Source of the DNA: an uncultured Eubacteriales bacterium
GTDB lineage: Bacteria; Bacillota; Clostridia; Oscillospirales; QAKW01
Assembly: GCA_902492505.1 (NCBI GenBank)
Contig: CABULU010000002.1
Coordinates: 1 to 64,000 of the forward strand
Reading direction: 5' to 3'
Length of the DNA stretch: 64,000 bases
The notes below the pieces were generated by a model, which was given only the letters and a program-made list of their open reading frames with translations, had not been told where the DNA came from and did no database searches. Shown piece after piece: positions 1-7,356 of this stretch (its first letter is position 1; each line of letters starts with the position of its first letter). A program made the position numbers and the translations under genes.

Positions 1-2
1 AA

Positions 3-371
3 GAAGGTCAAGTTTGGGAGGCGTTTATGTTTGCTTCTCACTACAAGCTGTCCAATCTTTGTGTTATAATTGACCGAAACGGCTTGCAGATTGACGGTAA
101 GTGCTCTGATGTTATGTCCTGTGAACCTCTCGAGGATAAAATGCGTGCTTTTGGTTTTAACGTTATCGTTATAGATGCTCATGATTTTGATGAAATCGAA
201 AACGCTTTTAATAAAGCCCGTGATGAAAAGGAAAGACCTACTGTGATTATTGCAAATTCCGTAAAGGGCAAAGGTGTGTCTTTTATGGAAAATGTTGTAT
301 CATGGCATGGAACAGCTCCGAATGATGAACAATATGAAATTGCTTTAAACGAGCTCAGGGAGGTTAAATAA
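3..371 (+). CDS. Transketolase, N-terminal (TPP-binding) subunit, 3' part only
   Basis: The reading frame is open from the first bases of the window, so the true start lies upstream; the first in-frame ATG is only at base 27. The visible part carries EGQVWEAF, then IDRNGLQIDG and a late KGKGVSFME stretch, which match the end of the thiamine-diphosphate domain of transketolase. In many Clostridia transketolase is split into two genes. This is the first half and the next gene, 2 bases further on, is the second. Together they move two-carbon units between sugar phosphates in the non-oxidative pentose phosphate pathway. Certain as a transketolase half; the start is not visible. Confidence 0.93.
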   Translation, partial: EGQVWEAFMFASHYKLSNLCVIIDRNGLQIDGKCSDVMSCEPLEDKMRAFGFNVIVIDAHDFDEIENAFNKARDEKERPTVIIANSVKGKGVSFMENVVSWHGTAPNDEQYEIALNELREVK

Positions 372-373
372 TT

Positions 374-1312
374 ATGTTAAAGGAAGCTACAAGAGAAAGT
401 TATGGTAAAGCGCTTGCCGAATTTGCCGAGCAGTACGATTTATATGTGCTTGACGCCGACCTTTCCGAGGCAACAAAGACAAAAATATTTGCAGAAAAGT
501 ATCCCGAAAGATTTATAGAGTGCGGTATAGCGGAGGCAAACATGATGACTGTTGCGGCAGGTATGGCGGCATGCGGAAAAACAGTGTTTGCCAGCTCTTT
601 TGCAATGTTTGCGGCCGGACGTGCATTTGAACAGGTTAGGAATTCAATAGGTTATCCGCATCTTAATGTTAAAATAGGAGCGACGCATGCAGGTCTCAGC
701 GTCGGTGAAGACGGGGCGACGCATCAGTGCAATGAAGATATAGCGCTGATGCGCACTATTCCCGGAATGGTTGTAATAAACCCTGCCGATCCAATTGAGG
801 CAAGACTGGCGGTAAAGGCGGCAGCAGAGTATTACGGTCCCGTATATCTTCGCTTCGGCAGAATGCCGGTTGAGCAGATTCTGCCTGATGATTATAAGTT
901 TGAAATCGGAAAAGGCGTTGTGCTTAAGGACGGAAAAGATGTTGCAATAGTCGCAACGGGACTCATGGTTGCACAGGCGCTTGAAGCAGCTGAAATACTG
1001 GCTCATCAGAAGGGTATAAATGCTGCAATTATTAATATTTCTTCAATAAAACCTCTTGACAAACAGCTTATTTTAGACTATGCTATTAAATGCGGTGCAA
1101 TTGTGACCACAGAGGAACATTCAGTTATCGGCGGTCTCGGCAGCGCAGTATGTGAAATAGTCAGTGAAAACGTCCCTTGTCCTGTGGTACGCCACGGTGT
1201 GAATGACGAATTTGGCAGAAGCGCCGCAGCGCTTAAGGTTTTGGAACATTATAAAGTTAATGCTGTCGGCATTGTTGAAAAAGCGCTTAAGGCTGTCGCC
1301 CTAAAGAAATAA
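374..1312 (+). CDS. Transketolase, C-terminal subunit
   Basis: A 312-residue protein made of the pyrimidine-binding domain (about residues 1-165) and the transketolase C-terminal domain (about 180-305). The motifs DADLSEATKT, ECGIAEANMM (with the Glu that activates the TPP aminopyrimidine), THAGLSVGEDGATHQ and TTEEHSVIGGLG are typical. It starts 2 bases after the N-terminal subunit stop codon, so the two are translationally linked and should form a heterotetramer that acts like full-length transketolase. Length and motif order are as expected for the split Clostridial or archaeal form. A DXS-like role is unlikely because the partner subunit has a transketolase-type sequence. Confidence 0.94.
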   Translation: MLKEATRESYGKALAEFAEQYDLYVLDADLSEATKTKIFAEKYPERFIECGIAEANMMTVAAGMAACGKTVFASSFAMFAAGRAFEQVRNSIGYPHLNVKIGATHAGLSVGEDGATHQCNEDIALMRTIPGMVVINPADPIEARLAVKAAAEYYGPVYLRFGRMPVEQILPDDYKFEIGKGVVLKDGKDVAIVATGLMVAQALEAAEILAHQKGINAAIINISSIKPLDKQLILDYAIKCGAIVTTEEHSVIGGLGSAVCEIVSENVPCPVVRHGVNDEFGRSAAALKVLEHYKVNAVGIVEKALKAVALKK

Positions 1313-1347
1313 TTTTGACGCGGAGGTTTGCATCTCTCCGCTTATGC

Positions 1348-1423
1348 GGGCTTATAGCTCAGTTGGTAGAGCGATGCGTTCGCAACGCATAGGTCAGGGG
1401 TTCGATTCCCCTTAGGTCCACCA
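1348..1423 (+). tRNA. tRNA-Ala (anticodon CGC)
   Basis: A 76-base cloverleaf with encoded CCA. The acceptor arm GGGCTTA pairs with TAGGTCC, the D arm stem is GCTC/GAGC, the anticodon stem is ATGCG/CGCAT around loop TTCGCAA (anticodon CGC, reads GCG), and the T arm is AGGGG TTCGATT CCCCT. A small GCGGAG/CTCCGC hairpin (1320-1341) lies between the transketolase stop and the tRNA. A rho-independent terminator follows directly. Confidence 0.96.
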
Positions 1424-1427
1424 TGTC

Positions 1428-1461
1428 GGAGCAAGCTGTTAACGGCTTGCTCCATTTTTTT
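1428..1461 (+). terminator. Rho-independent terminator after tRNA-Ala
   Basis: A perfect 9-bp stem, GGAGCAAGC (1428-1436) and GCTTGCTCC (1445-1453), is followed by A and seven T residues. It ends the transketolase/tRNA transcript ahead of ychF. Confidence 0.9.
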
Positions 1462-1500
1462 GGGTTTTAATAAATCAGACTTTAAACAAAGGAGAAGAAA

Positions 1501-2586
1501 ATGAAGCTTGGTATCGTCGGCTTACCGAATGTAGGGAAGAGTACTCTGTTTAATGCAATAACTAATTCAAAAGCACAATCTGAAAACTATCCGTTTTGCA
1601 CTATTGAACCAAATGTCGGCGTTGTATGTGTGCCGGACAGCCGTTTGGACGTTTTGGCAAAAATGCACAACTCAAAAAAAATCGTACCTGCTGTAATAGA
1701 ATTTGTTGATATTGCGGGGCTTGTCAAAGGTGCATCCAAAGGCGAGGGGCTCGGAAACAAGTTTCTTTCCAATATACGTGAGGTTGACGCAATTGTCCAT
1801 GTTGTCAGATGCTTCGATAATGAAAACATCGTGCATGTTGACGGCTCGGTTGATCCTATAAGGGATATTGAAACAATCAATCTTGAACTTATTTTTGCTG
1901 ATATGGAAAGCGTGGATAAGCATATAGATCGCGTCAAAAAGCTACTAAAGGGTGACAAAAAGTATCAGACAGACCTTAATATGTTTGAAAAAATCAAGGA
2001 TGCACTTGAAGCAGGCAAGCTTGCCAATACGGTAGGACTGAGTGATGATGAAAAGGAGATAATGCGCTCGGTGCAGTTGCTTACAAACAAGCCGGTGATT
2101 TATGCTTGCAATGTCAGCGACAGCGACATCGGCGGCAGCAATGATTATGTGAAGCTTGTAGATAAGTACGCTAAGGAAAATGGCTCTGAAATTCTTACAA
2201 TATGTGCGCAGGTTGAACAGGAAATAAGCGAACTTGATGATGATGAAAAGAAAATGTTTCTTGAGGAACTGGGATTTGAAAGCAGCGGTCTTGACAGACT
2301 TGTAAAAAAGTGCTATTCCTTACTTAATTTAATCAGCTATATAACATCGGGAGAGATGGAAACCAAAGCCTGGACTATCACCAGGGGAACGCGTGCGCCG
2401 CAGGCGGCAGGGAAAATACATTCTGATTTTGAACGCGGTTTCATACGTGCCGAGGTCGTTTCATATGATGCGCTTGTTGAATGTAAAAGTATGTCGGCGG
2501 CTAAGGAGAAAGGACTTGTCAGAAGCGAGGGAAAGGAATATGTGGTACAGGACGGCGATGTAATACTTTTCCGTTTTAACGTATAG
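1501..2586 (+). CDS. ychF: Redox-regulated ribosome-binding ATPase YchF (Obg-family, OLA1 type)
   Basis: 361 residues, the usual length. The G1 motif GLPNVGKST is at about residues 7-15, with a switch region and VDIAGLVKGASKGEGLGN (G3) around 70-87, a coiled-coil middle, and a C-terminal TGS domain (from about 280; ends with the DGDVILFRF motif). As in other YchF/OLA1 proteins the G4 position reads NVSDSD rather than NKxD, which is the family hallmark of preferring ATP over GTP. It binds ribosomes and affects translation and oxidative-stress responses. The start ATG has GGAG nine bases upstream. The gene stands alone between two terminators. Confidence 0.97.
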   Translation: MKLGIVGLPNVGKSTLFNAITNSKAQSENYPFCTIEPNVGVVCVPDSRLDVLAKMHNSKKIVPAVIEFVDIAGLVKGASKGEGLGNKFLSNIREVDAIVHVVRCFDNENIVHVDGSVDPIRDIETINLELIFADMESVDKHIDRVKKLLKGDKKYQTDLNMFEKIKDALEAGKLANTVGLSDDEKEIMRSVQLLTNKPVIYACNVSDSDIGGSNDYVKLVDKYAKENGSEILTICAQVEQEISELDDDEKKMFLEELGFESSGLDRLVKKCYSLLNLISYITSGEMETKAWTITRGTRAPQAAGKIHSDFERGFIRAEVVSYDALVECKSMSAAKEKGLVRSEGKEYVVQDGDVILFRFNV

Positions 2587-2610
2587 CCGGTTAATCTTAA
2601 TTAAGCGTAA

Positions 2611-2651
2611 AAAAACAACATACGCCCGTTTTTAACGGGCGTATGTTTTTT
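2611..2651 (+). terminator. Rho-independent terminator after ychF
   Basis: An 11-bp perfect stem, ACATACGCCCG (2618-2628) and CGGGCGTATGT (2636-2646), with an A-run before and a T-run after, so it can act on both strands. It separates ychF from the minus-strand genes. Confidence 0.92.
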
Positions 2652-2656
2652 AGGAA

Positions 2657-2743
2657 TTAATCGTTGCAGCAGCAGATGATAAGAAGCGCGATTATTATTA
2701 TCCAGCAACAATTGTCATCGCCGAACAAATTCTTGAAACACAT
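2657..2743 (-). CDS. Tiny Cys-rich single-pass membrane protein (28 aa), probable sporulation protein
   Basis: A 28-codon ORF beginning MCFKNLFGDDNCCW, followed by a block of about ten Ile/Leu/Ala residues (one membrane segment) and ending CCCND before TAA. A good ribosome-binding site (GAGGTGA) sits just upstream of the ATG. Upstream lies a sequence matching the SigmaK promoter consensus (see 2774-2802). Small proteins with a CCW or Cys-pair motif and one hydrophobic helix are common in spore-forming Firmicutes, where several are spore-associated; that comparison is from general family knowledge, not a search. It ends just inside the ychF terminator region. No catalytic function can be assigned. 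Confidence 0.6.
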   Translation of the reverse strand: MCFKNLFGDDNCCWIIIIALLIICCCND

Positions 2744-2773
2744 TTACTTTCACCTCACACATTGAATTCAATA

Positions 2774-2802
2774 TATCCTATGTGTTAGCGATATTTTGTG
2801 TT
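2774..2802 (-). promoter_or_regulatory. Candidate SigmaK-type promoter for the 28-aa ORF
   Basis: Read on the minus strand: AAC (2802-2800), 17 bases, then CATAGGATA (2782-2774). This fits the Bacillus SigmaK consensus of AC, 16-17 bases, CATAnnnTA. The start site would fall near 2766, leaving a short leader with the ribosome-binding site. The upstream part overlaps the last codons of the 89-aa gene. Pattern match only. Confidence 0.45.
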
Positions 2803-3070
2803 ACAAACAGCTTATAACAGTAATTATCGTTGCAATAAATAATATAGCTGCTGCGATACCTAAAAAAAGTGTTTTGTTTTTTGCGTTTTTTCTTTTTGTT
2901 ATATATTTCCTATTTCCGGTGTAATTATTTCTGATTATTCTTTCGCATTCAGTGAGCATATCCGGTTTGCTGACTTTGGCTCCGTCTTTTATTATAAATA
3001 TTGCTTCCTCAAATATTTGACTGTCAGTGTTTCTAAGCACTACAACTTGTCTGCCGACCCCTTTAAACAT
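2801..3070 (-). CDS. Hypothetical tail-anchored protein downstream of spoIIE
   Basis: 89 residues. The N-terminal two thirds is soluble and mixed-charge (GRQVVVLRNTDSQIFEEAIF; then a Lys/Arg-rich segment YITKRKNAKNK), followed by one C-terminal hydrophobic helix (FLGIAAAILFIATIITVIS). That suggests a tail-anchored cytoplasmic protein. It begins 53 bases after spoIIE on the same strand with AAGGAT/AGGG upstream of the ATG and no terminator between, so it is probably co-transcribed with spoIIE. I do not recognise the family. A sporulation role is inferred from position alone. Confidence 0.65.
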   Translation of the reverse strand: MFKGVGRQVVVLRNTDSQIFEEAIFIIKDGAKVSKPDMLTECERIIRNNYTGNRKYITKRKNAKNKTLFLGIAAAILFIATIITVISCL

Positions 3071-3123
3071 AACCCTAATCCTTTTTATGACGTTTGGTTA
3101 TATTTTGACCTTTAATCGACTTT

Positions 3124-5061
3124 TTATTCAAATCGGCGTTTTGTCACTTTGGCTGTTAGAACAGTCATATCATCGTCGTGTTCGGGAGGGATATTATTAT
3201 ATGCACAGTCAATCAGTTCTCTTGTCAGTGCTTCGGGTTCATCGTGTTTGCTCATTAAAAGTGCAGCCTGTATCTGCTCACACGCTCCTGCCACACCGTC
3301 GGACATTATTACTATAAAATCGCCGTCTTCAAGAGAAGCGCCGGAATAGGAAAACGTTATTTTTTCAGTGAGTCCCGCCGGATAACCTCCTCCGTTTATT
3401 TTTATAAGCTTTTTATTTCTAAGTATATATCCTCCGTAAGCTCCGCATTTATAAAATTTTGCCACCCCGCTCTCAAGCGATATACTGCATAGGTCAATGG
3501 TTGAAAAGCCTATTTCCTCCTTCAGCATTTCCATAGAAGCATTTACGGATTCTATTGCTTTATCCGGAGATACACCTGATTTCAGCAATTTTTTCAGTAA
3601 TGTGATTGTATTATTGCTTTTGATATATGCGTCCTTTCCGCTTCCCATTCCGTCCGCCAAAATTATATTATAAACAGAGTTTACCGATTTAAAGGCGCAT
3701 ACATTGTCGCCGCAGACATTTTCACCGCGTTTGGGCTTATAGAGTGCGAAACATTCAACTTTGAAATTATCTGCCTGTTCAAATTTAAGAGAGCAAATCC
3801 TGCCATCATAGTTTTCACTATTTATAACAAAGTTTTTTCCTACGGATTCCGAAAGCTTCTTCCTAATTGCCTGAAAGTTGGGTTTATGGTCACACTTGCA
3901 GTATAGGGCGGTAATTTGTTTGCCCTCCGCACTGAAATAATTTACAAATGTAATGTCACGGCATTTATTCAGATAAAGATATCGTTTCATCTTTTCTTCG
4001 GATTCTCCGCTCACCAGCGGTGATATGTTAGTATCGTTGATTTCACGAACAAGATTATTTGTGCTTGTTTTAAATTTGGTACACAGCTCATCCTTTGTAG
4101 TATCTGATGCGTCATCAAATTCTGTGGAAATTTCAAAATAATTTGATAAAACGCGCTCAAGCTTTGCTTTTGGAAAAAGTCTGAAAATAAATGCTGCGAT
4201 AAGCGGCGCCAAAAGCAGCTGAAGATTGAATCCGAAAACGCCGTAAATTGCTGTTGAAAGCGTGAAAAACGGCAAACAGTAGGAAGCCTCAATATATTTT
4301 TTGTCAAATTTAGATACTAATATGCAAATCAGTGCCGGAATGTATAGGATTAAAATGTATTTTTCGTTTGCTGGATGCAAAAGAGATATTACAAAGCAAA
4401 GAGACAGCGTAAATACCGCAGCAAGTTTTCTGTCAAGAAAATATGCACACATAAAAATGAGAAGCACTACGAAAATAAGTGATACAGAGAATCCGTAAAC
4501 ATAAAAATTATCGAGCGCACAAATTAAAATAAGCAGTGTGATGTTGAGAGAAATAATATCGCGAGAATCCATTTGAGATTTTTTACGGGCAGCTTTTATA
4601 AAATAATTGCCAAAATATGCGCTGCATCCGCAAATTAAAGACTCGCATAAAAGAAGCAGAATGCCGTATAGGCTGAATTCATCTGCAAATAAAAAAATAA
4701 ATCCGCTTATAAAGCATATGACAGCCGGTAAAACCGGCGTGTAAACATGACTTAAGTACCTTTTCTTTCCACAAATAAGAATCATAGCAAGCATGATAGT
4801 GTCAGCGCAAATGTATTTAAAATTATGAACCGAAAACGCCTTTGTTGCAAAACCGGCGACAGTGCCTGAAAAAAGACTGATTACAGACATTCCGGAGCCG
4901 GGAGCAACAGATAAAAACGACAAGGAGAACGGTGAAAAAATATTTTTAATGCCCGCTCTTGAAATAATAAAGCCTGCTGCGGCAGACAAAATATAATTTA
5001 ACAGCTTGTAAGCTGCAGTCTCTATTGCCTGAAGCTTTCTTTTAAATCCTGCTTTTTCCAT
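3124..5061 (-). CDS. spoIIE: Stage II sporulation protein E (membrane PP2C-type phosphatase)
   Basis: 645 residues: about ten N-terminal transmembrane helices (to about residue 300), a linker domain (about 310-440) and a C-terminal PPM/PP2C phosphatase domain. The manganese-binding motif DGMGSG lies near residue 470, followed by GGYPAG and IVIMSDGV. SpoIIE dephosphorylates the anti-anti-sigma factor SpoIIAA after polar septation, releasing SigmaF in the forespore, and it helps position the septum through FtsZ. It is shorter than the Bacillus subtilis protein (about 827 residues), mostly in the linker. The start ATG has GGAGG seven bases upstream. A promoter with unusual 21-bp spacing lies upstream, as expected for Spo0A control. 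Confidence 0.95.
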   Translation of the reverse strand: MEKAGFKRKLQAIETAAYKLLNYILSAAAGFIISRAGIKNIFSPFSLSFLSVAPGSGMSVISLFSGTVAGFATKAFSVHNFKYICADTIMLAMILICGKKRYLSHVYTPVLPAVICFISGFIFLFADEFSLYGILLLLCESLICGCSAYFGNYFIKAARKKSQMDSRDIISLNITLLILICALDNFYVYGFSVSLIFVVLLIFMCAYFLDRKLAAVFTLSLCFVISLLHPANEKYILILYIPALICILVSKFDKKYIEASYCLPFFTLSTAIYGVFGFNLQLLLAPLIAAFIFRLFPKAKLERVLSNYFEISTEFDDASDTTKDELCTKFKTSTNNLVREINDTNISPLVSGESEEKMKRYLYLNKCRDITFVNYFSAEGKQITALYCKCDHKPNFQAIRKKLSESVGKNFVINSENYDGRICSLKFEQADNFKVECFALYKPKRGENVCGDNVCAFKSVNSVYNIILADGMGSGKDAYIKSNNTITLLKKLLKSGVSPDKAIESVNASMEMLKEEIGFSTIDLCSISLESGVAKFYKCGAYGGYILRNKKLIKINGGGYPAGLTEKITFSYSGASLEDGDFIVIMSDGVAGACEQIQAALLMSKHDEPEALTRELIDCAYNNIPPEHDDDMTVLTAKVTKRRFE

Positions 5062-5083
5062 ACAGTAACCTCCGTTTATTGCA

Positions 5084-5116
5084 ATTATACATCTAAAGAT
5101 TAAAAATTTATGTCAT
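5084..5116 (-). promoter_or_regulatory. spoIIE promoter with 21-bp spacer (Spo0A-activated type)
   Basis: On the minus strand: -35-like ATGACA (5116-5111), 21 bases, -10 TATAAT (5089-5084). The B. subtilis spoIIE and spoIIG promoters are SigmaA promoters with abnormally long 21-22 bp spacers that need Spo0A~P bound near the -35. Same gene, same spacing. A canonical 0A box is not seen; the best partial match overlaps the -35. Confidence 0.5.
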
Positions 5117-5167
5117 ATTATGAGGACGAGAGGCATATAATTTTATTTTTATGATAATAAAAAAATT

Positions 5168-5196
5168 AAGAAGCGCGGTTTTGCGCTTCTTTTTTT
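5168..5196. terminator. Bidirectional terminator-like hairpin between divergent spoIIE and ZIP genes
   Basis: AAGAAGCGC (5168-5176), loop GGTTTT, GCGCTTCTT (5183-5191), then a T-run, with an A-run on the other side. It sits upstream of both flanking genes, so it does not end either of them. It may insulate the two promoters or end an unseen short transcript. Confidence 0.75.
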
Positions 5197-5206
5197 ACTG
5201 CTTGTG

Positions 5207-5215
5207 TGTTATAAT
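5207..5215 (+). promoter_or_regulatory. Extended -10 promoter of the ZIP transporter gene
   Basis: TGTTATAAT: a perfect TATAAT (5210-5215) preceded by the extended -10 TG. No strong -35 is visible, as is usual for extended -10 promoters. The start site would be near 5222, 28 bases before the ATG. Confidence 0.5.
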
Positions 5216-5249
5216 AAATTAAAATGTATTAGATAATGAGGATAATTCT

Positions 5250-6044
5250 ATGAATGATACAATGAAAATATTTATCGGTCTGCTTTTGCCTTTACTTGGA
5301 ACTGTCGCGGGCTCGTCAATGGTGTTTTTCTTAAGTCGTGAAATGAAAAACTGGCTTCAGAAATTATTGCTCGGATTTGCATCCGGTGTCATGATAGCGG
5401 CGTCAGTATGGTCTTTGCTTATTCCTGCGATTGACATGTCTGAAAGCACCTATGGAGAGGGACTTGCATGGTTACCGGCTGTTGTAGGTTTTTTACTCGG
5501 AATTGGCTTCCTTTTGCTGCTTGACTCTCTGATTCCGCATCTTCATTTTAATTCGGATGCGCCCGAAGGAAGAAAGAGCGACCTTAAAAAATCCGTGATG
5601 CTTGTGCTTGCCGTTACACTTCATAATTTGCCCGAGGGAATGGCGGTCGGCGTAGTATTTGCAGGTATTTCCATGGGCGACGCTGTAATTTCAACGGCAG
5701 GTGCTTTTGCTTTGGCAGTCGGTATTGCAGTTCAGAATTTTCCGGAGGGTGCTATTATATCTATGCCGCTTATCAGTAGCGGGATTTCACGTAGACGGGC
5801 ATTTTCATACGGCGTCTTATCGGGGATTGTTGAACCTGCCGGCGCACTTATAACTCTTGCGCTTACGTCATTTGTTACACCAGTGCTTCCGTATATTCTG
5901 TCATTTGCTGCTGGAGCTATGATATATGTGGTTGTTGAGGAGCTTATTCCGGAATCGCAGTTCGGTGACCACAGTAATATAGGTACGGTAGGAGCAGCAT
6001 TTGGTTTTTCCCTTATGATGGTGCTGGATGTAGCGCTCGGATAG
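5250..6044 (+). CDS. ZIP family divalent metal transporter
   Basis: 264 residues with about eight transmembrane helices. The paired metal-site motifs of ZIP carriers are clear: HNLPEGMAVG (helix 4, about residue 129) and QNFPEGAIIS (helix 5, about residue 162), with a third Glu-rich helix (VVEELIPES, about 237). It resembles the GufA/ZupT subgroup. It is expected to import Zn2+ or related divalent ions down their gradient. It is a single-gene unit with its own promoter and ends in a terminator shared with the convergent XRE regulator. Metal specificity cannot be read from sequence. Confidence 0.93.
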   Translation: MNDTMKIFIGLLLPLLGTVAGSSMVFFLSREMKNWLQKLLLGFASGVMIAASVWSLLIPAIDMSESTYGEGLAWLPAVVGFLLGIGFLLLLDSLIPHLHFNSDAPEGRKSDLKKSVMLVLAVTLHNLPEGMAVGVVFAGISMGDAVISTAGAFALAVGIAVQNFPEGAIISMPLISSGISRRRAFSYGVLSGIVEPAGALITLALTSFVTPVLPYILSFAAGAMIYVVVEELIPESQFGDHSNIGTVGAAFGFSLMMVLDVALG

Positions 6045-6056
6045 TTAGAAATATAA

Positions 6057-6092
6057 AGCGGTGCAGTCAAATAACTGCACCGCTGTTTTTGT
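6057..6092. terminator. Bidirectional terminator between ZIP and XRE genes
   Basis: An 11-bp perfect stem, AGCGGTGCAGT (6057-6067) and ACTGCACCGCT (6074-6084), followed by a T-rich run. It serves both convergent genes and overlaps the final codon of the XRE gene. Confidence 0.88.
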
Positions 6093-6459
6093 TATGTTCT
6101 GCTTTCTTTCTGCTGCGTTCACATACGCAAAGCATTTGTACATATTCTTCGACTTTACGCTTATATTCATCCGAAAGCTCATCCAGACCTTTAAAGATAC
6201 AGCTGTAAATATTAAACTTCTTTTCATCGCAGTGTGTGGATTCACCCATTATAGGTGACAGACCTAAAATATAGTCTGCCGACACGTCGTAAAGTTTAAT
6301 CAGTTTAGCTATAGTATCCGGGTCAGGTGACGAAACGTTAGTTTCGTAACGCGAAAGTGATTTATCGCTTATATTTATAAGGTTTTTAACCTGTTGCTGT
6401 GTCATTCCCTTCCTTTCGCGTGCACACTTTAAGCGCTCTCCGAAAGTAAGCATTGACAA
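6067..6459 (-). CDS. XRE-family (Cro/cI-type HTH) transcriptional regulator
   Basis: 130 residues. An N-terminal helix-turn-helix of the XRE type spans about residues 5-63 (FGERLKCARERKGMTQQQV, then ISDKSLSRYETNVSSPD and LIKLYDVSADYILGLS). The C-terminal half is helical and may mediate dimerisation; the extreme C-terminus is charged. It is divergently transcribed from the SipW-type signal peptidase gene, whose promoter carries a palindrome in its spacer (6552-6564), so this protein is the likely local regulator of the matrix locus. In Bacillus the tapA-sipW-tasA operon is likewise controlled by an XRE repressor (SinR), but clear orthology cannot be claimed. Confidence 0.85.
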   Translation of the reverse strand: MSMLTFGERLKCARERKGMTQQQVKNLINISDKSLSRYETNVSSPDPDTIAKLIKLYDVSADYILGLSPIMGESTHCDEKKFNIYSCIFKGLDELSDEYKRKVEEYVQMLCVCERSRKKAEHNKNSGAVI

Positions 6460-6544
6460 TTCACCCTTTCTTCCATTGTACTGAAATTTATAGCATAATT
6501 ATGTAAATTTTTATATGCAATTCTTGTTATTTGAGAATTACTCA

Positions 6545-6573
6545 TTGACATCTCGAAAATCGAGTGTTATAAT
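6545..6573 (+). promoter_or_regulatory. Near-consensus SigmaA promoter with internal palindromic operator
   Basis: TTGACA (6545-6550), 17-base spacer, TATAAT (6568-6573). The spacer contains the perfect inverted repeat CTCGA AAA TCGAG (6552-6564). A repressor bound there would block RNA polymerase directly. It drives the first signal peptidase gene, with a 77-base leader. Confidence 0.8.
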
Positions 6574-6649
6574 TTATAAAGTTTTAACTCTATTCATCAT
6601 ATGGTATATACTTTTTCAAACACGCTGTTTATCAGGAGGTAAAACAAAC

Positions 6650-7339
6650 GTGGATGAAGTGAAAAAAAACGACAAAACATGTGTCACTAATATTGTATTA
6701 TCGGCTGTAGGCATAGTTTTATGCGTAGTGTTCGGATTTATGCTGGTTTGTAATCTTGTGATTATTATTAAGGGAACGATAAACCCGCAAAAACCGCCGT
6801 CTGTATTCGGAATAACCCCGCTGGTTGTTCTTTCCGGGTCAATGAGCGGCGATGCGCCGGACCATATAGAGGCAGGGGACTTGGTGTTTATAGGGAAAGA
6901 GGATCCGGATAAACTGAAAATAGGTGACATTATTGCATTCATGGAAACGGGCTCATCAGTTGTTGTTACTCATCGGATTATTGAGACCCATGTGACAGCG
7001 GATGGTAAACGTGAATTTATTACAAAGGGTGACGCGAATAATACTGCGGATGCGATACCTGTAAACGAAGAAAATATTGTAGGTAAATATCGTTTTAGAA
7101 TTTCCAAGATTGGTGATTTTGCAATGTTTTTGCAGCAGCCGCTCGGTATGGTATTATTTATAGGAATACCGCTTCTTGCGTTTATTATTTATGATATTAT
7201 ACGAAGACAAAAGATTGCTGGCATGAAAAATCAGAAAACCGCAGAGCTTGAAAGTGAGCTTGAACGACTGAGAGCAATCACAGCTTCACAGCAGCAAAAT
7301 GTTGGCGATAATTTTAAAAATCCAGATAACCGAGAATAG
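6650..7339 (+). CDS. Signal peptidase I, SipW/ER type (Ser/His)
   Basis: 229 residues from a GTG start chosen because AGGAGG (6634-6639) lies 10 bases before it; a longer ORF upstream has no such site and would cover the promoter. One N-terminal membrane helix (about 14-42), the catalytic box VLSGSMSG with the nucleophile Ser near residue 64, then VVTHRI with His near 108 instead of the bacterial Lys, then GDANNT, and a second membrane helix (about 160-182) followed by a charged coiled tail. The Ser/His arrangement is that of the archaeal/ER-type peptidases such as B. subtilis SipW, which process TasA-like matrix proteins. The next gene encodes a probable substrate. Confidence 0.92.
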   Translation: MDEVKKNDKTCVTNIVLSAVGIVLCVVFGFMLVCNLVIIIKGTINPQKPPSVFGITPLVVLSGSMSGDAPDHIEAGDLVFIGKEDPDKLKIGDIIAFMETGSSVVVTHRIIETHVTADGKREFITKGDANNTADAIPVNEENIVGKYRFRISKIGDFAMFLQQPLGMVLFIGIPLLAFIIYDIIRRQKIAGMKNQKTAELESELERLRAITASQQQNVGDNFKNPDNRE

Positions 7340-7356
7340 TTTACATGGTATATGTT

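Noticed and set aside
644..1006. Minus-strand ORF of 120 codons in the transketolase gene
   Set aside because: Shadow frame of a conserved enzyme; unnatural composition and no start signal.
1320..1341. GCGGAG/CTCCGC hairpin as a transketolase terminator
   Set aside because: Only 6 bp with no T-run; transcription probably continues into the tRNA.
6320..6350. Inverted repeat ACGAAAC-GTTA-GTTTCGT as an operator
   Set aside because: It lies within the helix-turn-helix codons of the XRE gene; probably a coding coincidence.
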